NCBI GenBank assembly: GCA_003524095.1
Contig: DOEE01000003.1
Coordinates: forward strand, 248,001-312,000
Length of the DNA: 64,000 nucleotides
Direction: 5' to 3'
Origin: Clostridiales bacterium
GTDB taxonomy: Bacteria; Bacillota; Clostridia; Christensenellales; UBA1242
The position numbers were made by a program, and so were the translations under genes. Shown piece by piece: positions 60,201-62,510 of the stretch. The notes under the pieces are model-generated. The model had not been told where the DNA came from, searched no databases, and saw only the letters and a program-made list of their open reading frames with translations. Each line of letters opens with the position of its first letter. Position 1 is the stretch's first letter.

Positions 60201-61924
60201 GATTTATTGGCTACATCGAAGACCAAAAAGACGATGGAGACAAAACTGGAGATGAAGACTACGGACAACCATATGATGCTACAGCAGATACCGAACTTTA
60301 TATACTTGAAAGCGGTTCAGCTGGAGACATTAAGTTAAACATTGCACTAAAAACCGATGTAAACAATGATAATGATACAAATAATTATCTAAATGGTGCT
60401 GGTGGATTTGCTGGTTATGCTAATGTTGAAAGACTTACAATTCAAGATATTAGGAATAATCATCCAAATATTAATAGTGGAGTAAACGCAGGTGGTTATA
60501 TTGGATATTTAGTTAATAGTTTGACAGAAATCGAAAATAGTTCTAACGGAGCTGGAGTATATAGTACTGGTAACTCAAATACTGGTGCTGGTGGATATAT
60601 TGGACAAGTTAGCGAAAAAGGTGGCTGGCAAGGTGCTATATCAAATGAGACAAATATATTCTTTGTTTATGCTACAAAGTCAGTTAATGTTGCTGGAACC
60701 GTATGGGGCTATAATGCTGGCGGACTAGTTGGTAAGTACGAAATTGGTAATACAAAACTTGTAATTGGTGATAAACTTGACGGCAATGCTGAATACAAAG
60801 TTATTAGTATAAATCCAGCGGTGGTCAATGGCACAGTTGCTGGCGGTGTAATCGGTCTAATTGACGGATATTACAATGGGACAATGGAAGAGTCATCATT
60901 TATTTGTAATGTCAAAGTATTATGTGGTATTGTTGGAACTACTGCGGGCGGAATTATAGGCAAGGTCGCAGGAAACAATCAATACTTGAATTTAACAATA
61001 GGCGACGTAAATGAATTACCAGAAATCCAAACATCTGTAGAAGGTGTAATTGGTGACGAACGCACCGAAACTGCTGGTGGTGTAATTGGTTATCTAAAAA
61101 ATATTGGGGGCTACAAGTATGGAAACATTAAGATTGGAAATGATTTGGGTTCGACAACCATATCTGCATCCAAAAATCTTGGTGGTGTTATAGGATTTGT
61201 CGAAGACGGGGAACATACTCCATCTTTGGCAGATAATGTAGTTCTAAATTATGTAGGATTTATTGTGAACAATTACAAGCCATTTAATATTTGGGCAACG
61301 GATGAAAATGGTGAACTTTTAACCGAAAAAGTTTATAATTATAGTAGTTACTATGTTAAAATTGGTGAAAATCAATATGAACCTTATTCTGCACTTACTA
61401 GTATGAATATTGCCGAAAAACTAGGCGCATATAGTGGAGCGACTTTGGATGCTATTAACTTTGGACTAAATGTAGGTATGTTTGACAAACATGACAAAAT
61501 GGTATTTAAAGGCACATATAACAGCAGAACCTTATTGAGTACTGAAGATAAGATTCTTCAAGATATAAATGTGTCAATAGTTGTAGACAAAGGCAACGTT
61601 ACAAATGTGATAGATCTTCCATCTGGCATTAGTATTAGTCAAACAACTCCAACAAGTGGAAGAGATTATCTCGAGCCATTTGAACATGCTCCTAAGATTG
61701 ATCCAGAAAACAAACCACAATCTTTGGGTAAAGATGCAGTAGAAGAGATTTATAATGCAGACTCTGTCAACATAGCAAATGATATGGCTAGCTTGACAGA
61801 CAAAGCAAAAAACATTCAATACTATGTAGTGGAAGTTACAAAAATTGAATTTAATAATGCTGATGGAACATGGAAACTTATAGAAGATAGTGATTTAATA
61901 TTTAAGGCATATTATTTTGATTAA
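36227..61924 (+). CDS. Giant GLUG-repeat surface lipoprotein (8565 aa)
   Basis: A lipoprotein signal ends CFAC; Cys24 (or Cys21) is the probable lipid site. Residues about 25-1080 are Ig-like. About 1080-2020 are GLUG beta-helix, with header VQDLRDIAD ... NIDLRGENWRPIG. About 2100-2970 are Ig-like, with a clear Big-2-like module near 2125 (KFTSSNPNVAVI). GLUG blocks then run almost without break from 2972 to about 8420, re-headed near 2972, 3682, 4445, 5450 (SNDIDLTGRLFTPIGG) and 5918 (WTPIGF). Repeats such as VGGLIGSV and AGGVIGYL recur by the dozen. The stretch after about 6850 has longer, more charged turns. There is no C-terminal anchor. A single frame of 25.7 kb remains intact, so it is under selection. 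It is likely a cell-surface fibre or adhesin; ligand unknown. Confidence 0.88.
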   Translation: MKTWKKVITLIVLILSSALTCFACGKNSKYDNMKIEFVSCKDYADNDIQNNTVVFSSDASKNHFTLMLKVTGVDSKVDRRIEFSVDNPTVIMPNGGKYYESLGVTEAYFDIVGDGETIIRAKTIEGNKTFDYAIKVSVPIQSFEVKNNLIPIIRNSSIDLSDTDKYISFFPSNTTQREISYKAIEINEIDRGEVDKINAKLSINPRVIDTTDLKDITSFILEITSVYDSSLTQQTIVNILDKMDTSEFIFEEIIPSDEDPETHYNQLTVRTNELTNERTYSLMLGLNNDTEHAKFSSSIIELKGLNSSSGETYELNSIVNNFKKFESLDGAISAEDYRFSKYSVRIKGLKEDGFVEGLGNELMITKLPNNQFLFARSSSPAVDKVYTITFVVDYNTFEGMFETIEIPVQVTMKMFPKDIFLFASESDMKSGRDNHNPNVKSLGDNQIIAYKKGRMPVWVDVWSDSNSLERQQVKITCDNENIVIEDNNGRRIDTITGGEIFYIRQQENSPEITGEVNLTFTSTVYSEISKTVKISCVKDDTQVIFDNTTIYLNPANYSDQTSSVNIESIDLIAEGYLRFTGLPTKEGTEDQDYSTVNVHVENTTFFDFEKDINNNTLCFRNIKNKLGSVNVTVTLPNGESATRVFKVAYNFEDPSFLSIQFEDFENYDTDSLSSTLKERVDDYGFKMSDYSYKFVGVKSDEVASKTRKTKLLIGKTYSYYFLLGNAGMTQTYYDLSGILKTVSITSSNSSCVSIEGNLIKVKDYSDTPVTLNFVYRPMEGNNLQENICISIKVYFEKPITSIYTEQNNYDIYDFSTVNQNVTIGNTSETYVSKYAIKTIQLHFNPTNAISPSNVDWRVGGAVGANGYYSMSADTKDANGKIIRTFIIDGTDGKGTVSLEFMDENCLSAKLTVTNIPGNTLRFNIYIFATQHYLGENGIEIASSISTIASINVSKATRVGGISAKLFNNRISFDIRNMSYDQDSKMFTQNNTAKFEYTLNPVNVDGRVSGTGILIKDVSYQLDSSDISLDEVALQKGIVKLTVNRISGTYENNPKYTLLLTAKDGGTPTKIIISIADGKNIPFEIGSVQDLRDIADLTKYSKALESNYVLTKNIDLRGENWRPIGTLDNPFKGTLSGRYYIDEEQTNYRDYSIVGLNIKVDNSGTQCETKLENTNSYISMYGLFGCISEKAIIKNLRVYSYSINITTYLTIDNTSNSAYLNEYVGVLVAYNKGKIIDCEIDDGNLHTLSGAQIAKNSNSTLGIFYSQKCSVNSFPLYSSVGGVTGRNSGTIQGTKFKGFVSFDSSNGNKYVRSGGLAGVNDGEIIGKSENFVVSNGLEEFDVVSVINAHKDSSLLSAKNSIGGAVGYNTNKVSNLSVRTFVFGDTTSQEIKIDCGVGGLIGYNRGNVIGNTVVPVVIGNVNVGGLIGSSTNDSSSANYEFKVLDEMNISSNKVQILDFKDIYSYMNTAVKGGFNVGGLIGFYNNSQDNTLNSNIDRSQDSEKYARYTVIKYTNALSYNSVTSYFGRTTNNFDSNYSYDISNNPNGLYFGDIVVTDTNSDTTTYVGGFIGSANNALISSGYSNLSIVFSTREARYSFGNTNNDFIIGGTFVGGFVGSIRGVSSVFNIQVFGNIYNKNASLSVNSDKNYAGSFFGDVSRLNDYLFKDGEKTFTLNILEIWTSNVTFTNNNDKKISMVIPNSIDETATKIKNTYNDLLDVKSLLSNQYLYGLTMVDITNNLTLNFANLISSYSSVTITENHSGTMQTKELSRIYGQDRLIYNTGSFGVAFMYNGDVYLSTKTYIEVPSVVGYNSYALGSTINLYLSINVKDNNNLNSTSYTKELGTKIITLDDLKVALDLSNYEITDTEEISKLGTSVSYYSDLYERKYQYSDETKTITTKVYSNLVSKFMPTSAFSKSNSSWEGTITDESLLVPQAFGNFDIIRNADKNPVALSGLYVSTNKNETGIDERPLGDGTNYLDKLNNSLRYYNPKIHSGYPVAIAKNPTFTQNNDNYINLIIIFKPEIIEINVGNVLSDVNYVNTWISAVETANKLNPENKTIFYYELKFADKNSNLFEYNKMPWEYKNGQKVIDFDKNGIYTSIDQMYTDYVMEEINNKNIHSLSDVLKISIQPPFLQNGMIKFTSSNPNVAVIRIIDDKAYIETKSTGVVEFTISSLYNSDIKTSFKVNIINAVNTFEMYENQANSKEINLNDKITVIKNEDLATTIYSKLNGSFDIQNEYLKTYASSDLKLTLNNAVNSESTYGIRYIYLNSGADILFDNDNGAINTIKINGKKFAPASFADIYGKTGYYYYVDDDSMMTKITGVETTTESIRLLAVPYVNHGHERTYLFDFANMSYNNIQNLVVSSGNSLCKLLTIDVVEGVYDISSTPEVTFKPVNSQIIDIEVKTDNENSQLFVNISANSKELELYSDLEKSTSLTKPNLENIFKLNLDAYELKQDFDVIYFDKMYIKNLGALQVRDNSGKLTSIKYSVKIGVANKYLFDSGLNNEYNIKFTVVNYEKQVLTSETKVTIERQNIDNTMIKHFAGVDEFTENVTEYNLNDYYESNSLVTGYPGLLQIDVFPKYANIDYIEIISSESGGRYVSLEQLVAKYDRTNTYFDGYYHTYTQDRQIILSGRGIRMGKYSNTYNDGSDNYYFDGTFYARTVVPNLPLGSVDFTLTINCYLDGKIIATNQIVINVTKRPTVDLNIKGENFGVIALGRELEVTADTNTQIVWSTDESEVNYEQVMTAKEPVYNAETKAYDIKVKSIHDLGGFDEALKLVGKNIVLKATVSIIIKGRVYSTSDSIPIKLALFTIDEVAVKYVENDNFQGVFNQPYDLMGYISKATYDLDYDKDADVSKKISTIISNYSNLLSRADKNSFKILSNGYWSVLTDEPNQKSDFWIERRGDYYVIKNNMRYTSSSLKLDINVQYTTMSNDAEFGIIINPRSYTNNDFIINRNKQFGFNFIRLSNEEYPEPIYTQAELSNMEEGGYYILLSDITLNNWTPINTAIASLDGNGYVISINKDSFYDTTIQAPAEGETSSEKLSLGIFSEISENTIIKNLTIEMLPSNGVISDVITSSSSDIDIPVQYYSEVKFGVLAGENKGIVTNVNITNNANALRNERNSLLISRGLAEDGVVSNLPTTNTVEYEGADKVVKTINRRLTTINLNYGNLTSVSTTNRIGGLVGVNSGYVSNSSVENINIKGLDCVAGFIAENTGIISSSYYMGGNINAQVSAVSTENLGASAFVFTNSGRIKYSYSAGARIVETESGLSKLISLSGVEDLTKYIGHEYDNPASNNNKHQPIRMRSTGVTSESGNTAGFVYSNTGSIDDCYSNILVYGRYSAGFVFQNSGSINNVYTLSSVLSSDANNNPFISLIDNNSSANNSGTITNSYYVKAIESDFGNTGGSAPVDSYINESKQVANAISITKLNQYNTFESFAFNSNYDSLANINYRSYGKDYSISAIDEIARSVWFYPTITITQDNTFRSYFRKSDYTHGAPQLVSANLKTFSLKYYVSDNSTKIINNVYTQLIDKYPTINVNFSKNSIKVSTMEVTSDALLARVKANSQNPNDVTINTIVNTLNSYTGSSLYGSLTANSLDNETLQYIKTSIYVENEFYKTLNEVDKLNKFKNDVINYVITSNAFKTICYIDVDVYNLADTTIPATAVTYDYYAILENTYGDSIEYGNSILNPYIIKSARDYNVYIMQTDDNGVSSTEKNFKSNKHLRLVRDITFSSQELTVKTFNVDYSGVFDGNGMTISDIRINADTTKSSNAINKQLTSNYEEEDTYDDDNNELTPNRKATSVGMFAKLSRGAVVKNLDITIAELYGTGVNFVGTIAGQVIDSKIYNISVSGSAVVFGHNIVGGIAGRVEGNSSVVNAKSNVAVTSTYYKIYNTFDKNNIEISKDSTYNVYVPKIFDEKKDLKTTSKFYNVSYAGGIIGIVDLAKDTLNSSIDTSYIGKIRFNSYSAESFIRGEIVGGLYGYVGENSVVSASKLYATDSGRLDASRIAGGLVGENHGIIERSFVSYTANEQNTIDQKINELSKVLNYTQTFGDTLFANDKSIFVGNAHFIGGVVGLNVCGRINNTYNKINVSQINSLYAGGIIGATIGGELFGVYTTADVYAFKGIGGVVGLNAGYVGEDATSNNLYISNYDAFKNVSLATLNMKGVVAINMWKLEHLNVRRSYINPVAQENASVGTLIGEVYTSESSSVGDLVKIDEIYSRLVNENIYTLSTYSFSSITKYNEASNKNNIKLELLGEIGNAKDVDYIQDVNSSGTLIDDGKTLKVVHVDDDSNKYVVRDIAIVDRIIHSGNIMQLMYDKTNGYSLVTTSHYSRLRKYSSLRTLKEIVDRAFDASQSTLMLSKLTLSEGISISESENRNFPKVLIVDSEDKVVNSIQALQTSIQKIYPVDVWNATVWSGVGYNEISMEKTDENIFPVHENRTSDLTIDVRCYEDLLQANKNPNGKFVLRKDISVPANASPICSLGSPFTGSLYSYGTEHFKITIDKLESMGTVGLFSAVKGATFSNFDIEVSNEIKVTNSGNNSSAAGVLFGYGYSRGYNPNVISNVTITFTTHGKIKTSNSSNDINDFSAAYVGAVGGFADSLYIDNLIVNNPDISISGSTNNVTNPNMYVGGLFGYASILESYTSKNIVLNNPIINLDVTFEQGSYDTLAVGSAFGKLVNTDSSVLNSQVTLGLNSVKITNPKLDIRFSAKDRTPDVNNSNSKEFANFNSIGIGGVFGLLEGIKRSESNIFTINDIKVESTTPDEPNSTKFVVTNNGVYSSSKYANKGNLNVGGLIGQLGGNNNGFVNVNNVENALTVITYNHSNTSDYLSNQDVNSFVNIGAIIGGVVSSSGKMQELLSNTRLEYTMQELDNVVVNIGGIIGKLSSGTASNLIATNNLETVKVDGKSTQVTTGEDTILNIGGVIGLMTGGTLTRSGFNANATMYLSQNSSSNISMGGLVGRVQMTKSNEISNSFASGKLNLYTSKNTQNNIIIGGFIGLINSYGNIQNSFSSNSITCYDYDSTDYSIKNSSTYNALGAFVGKYTMIDNQVSELKIVSSYTISNIIANVTEEANSYVGGIIGRAESTSGYDISTSIRLPKAYYLAEFMLDTNSIGMAMSVDELLYGDKKNPKDNSSLFDEGYWTVSENKYPVLNWMSADLIDPKLVPEIIEDLDNSTILQNKAYIITDSEFDKNNLQLNNNDVYFKNKINSNHKIFESIDNYSRVYGMNFGTLEINSAVINTNLGKVSTTTISSLKSDSGYIANNAGIDIHPVVTMSSGKLYNKFSGLTIYPKIKINASISNIITNNTGYIKYAVITATNQNDFDTLNIKNSYVTLSSNNYKYYGSDGDYNSQILTSNQSKELGNFTDGYDFYNTWLILSEEGEGDGRHEGRVFLRWELKESVGKQWYFEDIDLNSTTQTEYKDYVWSNFVNANKDNIQSDDFNVTVNTITIGSAKGLAKLSQLINNDGRKDENNAVVNNYTDKKIVLSNDIDLTGRLFTPIGGAMLLENYGNNYFGGSFNGNNHNIKGLFVITEKDAGLFGTSKATSYSNVNIKNSTLISNNGNIGTLVSTQISNAEISNINIDVKANSEDQQTSLKILFGATAIDRNAGGIVGQVKSAILMINNVTIDNNINSNIYNGNSVGGLIGNASNSKGINIDLSKNYLNLKGSYYVGGLIGSVYSSSVTLTRSFNEGSVQNTSADSDLYSAGGLIGLSDSQSYLSISECYASAYIKGLNVGGLVGLYQNNISPLNISDSYYSRGDVGKVVGGETNYRNEDYSNTNMNNAEQVLVRLDETKGKYSSIVNVSDENTRVNLSQVYSSVNTVSNSLKLTNSTNTKNEFYKVFEFNYGIENELIDYSNTKQITQISHKDLSEPNNDMYDGWMFTWSRISQKNNNYPILLFTGRTWGGEEPEKIDDYYAIKKVENLVWIAENVNVKGKNFAGENFKVVPTADNSSDGINVVFDLQHKLWTPIGFSETNSFQGSFDFGNLTIKNLTTNGYYKNNLYNEANLVKSYVGLFGYTKNAEFNGNINFVKDENTPLEGAHIRSLESYAGAFIGYAKNTMFDENFAVSSNLNVQGTLGYIGGIIGCYEIEDEIALMTNDIEPTKYYLGSMTNKGSTNLIVEANNDGGVAGVIGSIKVNVNNQSLDDDTIKTQIIAKELKNYGLVSNATGNSAGVVAEILGINTQFVADNLLSASNITNSASRLGGIIGYSQGYLVIKNAVLSNDVDGIVNENKIILTNKNYKSNIGAIVGEGNNVTIHNIELDPHGILIVSNNLINYVQNEYASGAVGGLVGLVNTLTFQKETDAENTPIQISNIEFQFENSINFVGGVVGKVQKVLNFDYGDREFPNMLKVSNIKGISGIGYLGGIAGYVYELNNYVEEDVKDAMGVSQNRPNGSYFIEVNNIEINETTNTGVDSEYARFLKENETIIDEYFGHIGGVYGYIAKNNSENQLVLESYKLSEIKINSKTNYAGGLISITSNAKIKNITLDSLNICGDFSSGNIKSQFIGGLAGQVGHSMEASGVNVKNIIISENPNYSLVTGSDYVGGLFGSAYGTSITNVKALHLNVGSYESKDLHSNSYIGGLVGFANGVQIEEAMIGTTSARDIINGKKANITGALYVGGIIGGGSNSSVKNCLVGIDEFVTYEEVKNDNLKTLRGKGNGGVVGALVVAEGGSLNTIENVDVVIGLVESEANFGGVAGYMQGTICEASTLIATSKTIGGEEKLSKGNIVGIVYSLNGDGLSSNWFSENYKLYESLSGATVTLAYAKNLENVPSSYNEPTVVYSTKDESEVVKITSGGWEDYNKAKQIFVEAGLWSVNVIDGKADLFQIAFSFDMYQRSIKSMRERTANPDSVETYIMAEDDRAINKNKDCWVTELVATQDISGADKFSDQARDKEYLYMYTAVNKRYDPSLTPINVDIRIDGDIYNVQTNNNGMYPSTQRAESGYGIGNDEYVSVYKKYLAPLGTKYFPINDLKIQGKEGGAKTLYLGTDVFIAGSSAENNYNLYGLIGYVEGKVDIYAIKIMTLRQNAGSVDIDVTDDEFSDDDLKGYIEITDTEVTGLLPTSGLDDNYSTIKLDNVMHKKNEKFVEEYKHDSYFGTLMAMTTPVSYSPNTKVKVDKKNAVSHSLVTIINYASLGYVDDSVPLRVAGGIVGLSKPAYTVEKSGSIRENSISVEDEDGTFKTVYMGNIPYEFMYKALWNKGFILYDNAKNANGEEQDFKNAPTYAGGILGYIDGYTLTNTDKNNDNTSTEYKKYNFSEGNTYTIKVVDSVGHYGLRNANSVLAKEVAGGIFGYVGQNVKINSSSTNQLKQKLILNTGNVEAQIQNGDFVSKQTYSYAGGVIGYLTIGSNGNTSEENTKVMMLNGEEYQETTDNNWATYTLDNLYSGHFATKDYVEKGSSVTVKADYVGGIVGFAKAIDVNSASSNKYSARDNDYLNTYTPTQPSKHKTLRTVIKLIMTNCFNASDVAHEEIDGKITTQVSVASGMLGSYAGLYGLEFDSCINVGDIYSNSASVGGIISHLSNVDNQKITTQNGKKGLVTFPTYYRQQLLIEGDSNAVKYNKDNASSIETTGFGYRNRLGQVSFVKTLSASKQIGGVGAPGEDYSITVNGKHYAMQSSRYVGGLYGYAQDVEILIDSCMQQGSLQTVKYEDDKFTFAGGYGAVTESTQKGDYAPKLTTSSKSGYRIDTYDLTDERYDQNAIKKDEQKEDEDGVIIKTKSDIYADYAGGLFGYIKSAHSLYGHIAEDGYFTNHGNTAYNEKLEDLKTDKNDPYRRFERYGKVLVTPYVNGYLYSGSVNVKGVIATSGIIAKLVSESDEVGELKNSLLPIKSTTLILTKIKNRAYVGAGEYQSGEHGFVPNNSGASGIISEVKLVASLMFDNCGNEGIVDGRKVKSDNKDGITQTGSHAGGLIAHVSKYSKDTTDDKYRNVISNQNYQDQEKDGTIYAKYFNNFRFVEILKCTNSINSMVISGCEDPTKNVSVGGFIGYIEDQKDDGDKTGDEDYGQPYDATADTELYILESGSAGDIKLNIALKTDVNNDNDTNNYLNGAGGFAGYANVERLTIQDIRNNHPNINSGVNAGGYIGYLVNSLTEIENSSNGAGVYSTGNSNTGAGGYIGQVSEKGGWQGAISNETNIFFVYATKSVNVAGTVWGYNAGGLVGKYEIGNTKLVIGDKLDGNAEYKVISINPAVVNGTVAGGVIGLIDGYYNGTMEESSFICNVKVLCGIVGTTAGGIIGKVAGNNQYLNLTIGDVNELPEIQTSVEGVIGDERTETAGGVIGYLKNIGGYKYGNIKIGNDLGSTTISASKNLGGVIGFVEDGEHTPSLADNVVLNYVGFIVNNYKPFNIWATDENGELLTEKVYNYSSYYVKIGENQYEPYSALTSMNIAEKLGAYSGATLDAINFGLNVGMFDKHDKMVFKGTYNSRTLLSTEDKILQDINVSIVVDKGNVTNVIDLPSGISISQTTPTSGRDYLEPFEHAPKIDPENKPQSLGKDAVEEIYNADSVNIANDMASLTDKAKNIQYYVVEVTKIEFNNADGTWKLIEDSDLIFKAYYFD

Positions 61925-61935
61925 TCTAATAGCAA

Positions 61936-61986
61936 CTAAAAAAAAGACATGCAATAGGGGAAACTCTATGGCATGCCTTTTTTTTG
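61936..61986 (+). terminator. Terminator after the 8565-aa gene
   Basis: An A-run, CATGC/GCATG stem and T-run pair across 61938-61985, capped by ATAGGG-GAAA-CTCTAT with a GNRA loop. One A-C mismatch interrupts the stem. Confidence 0.85.
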
Positions 61987-62069
61987 TCTCAAATTATAAA
62001 AATTTTGTTTCAAAACATAAAGATTTTGTCTAAAAATATATTTGTATTTTGTCTAAGAATATATTTGTA
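61982..62069. repeat. Four tandem 21-23 bp repeats
   Basis: Units start at 61982, 62003, 62024 and 62047, each beginning TTTTGT(C/T)T. The last two are 23 bp and differ at one base; the first two are 21 bp and more diverged. They lie between the terminator and the rpoB promoter. Confidence 0.6.
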
Positions 62070-62106
62070 TTTGAAATCATAATTGCAAAAATGTGATTTT
62101 TGATAG

Positions 62107-62235
62107 TGAAGTGACCCCTATGGTGTTCACTTCAATAGTTTGATTTTGGGTTTTTTGAAAAGTATAAAAAATTAAATTTGCGTGAAAAAAAACACTCTGT
62201 AAGAGTGAATTTTGTATAATATGATTTGATTGAGA
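62107..62235. other. Intergenic hairpins before rpoB
   Basis: TGAAGTGA (62107-62114) pairs with TCACTTCA (62127-62134). Further on, CACTCT-GTA-AGAGTG forms another small hairpin near 62190-62207. I see no reading frame and no known riboswitch pattern in this 250-base stretch. Confidence 0.4.
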
Positions 62236-62319
62236 TATAACAATATCTTTACTTAATACTACTTATTTTACAAAAAGTCAAACAAAAAACAATAATTCTT
62301 TCAAAAAGTTTCAAAAAAG

Positions 62320-62350
62320 AATTGACAGTAGCGAATTATTATGCTAAAAT
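62320..62350 (+). promoter_or_regulatory. Promoter of rpoB
   Basis: TTGACA (62320-62325) and extended -10 TGC-TAAAAT (62345-62350), spacer 19. The long spacer is offset by the TG extension. Transcription would begin about 62357. Confidence 0.6.
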
Positions 62351-62364
62351 TTTAGATGCAAAGT

Positions 62365-62441
62365 ATTGTTTATAAGTGTGTAAACAATCCTAAATGTTAA
62401 ACATCTTATGTCATTAATATATCCAAAAATTATATTTTTGG
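62365..62441 (+). other. Structured leader of rpoB mRNA
   Basis: Two perfect 8-bp hairpins: ATTGTTTA/TAAACAAT (62365-62372 with 62381-62388) and CCAAAAAT-TAT-ATTTTTGG (62423-62441). The leader is about 150 bases. A regulatory role is possible but not shown. Confidence 0.45.
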
Positions 62442-62510
62442 CAAACGATTTTTGCATTATTTTACAACTTAATAAAATTTTTAAAAATTGTTTCGAGGAG
62501 AATAATCTTA

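Noticed and set aside
20528..61924. Giant genes as polyketide or peptide synthetases, or as artefacts of stop-codon recoding
   Set aside because: They lack any enzyme motif, have lipoprotein signals and beta repeats, and Trp is encoded by TGG with TGA not read through.
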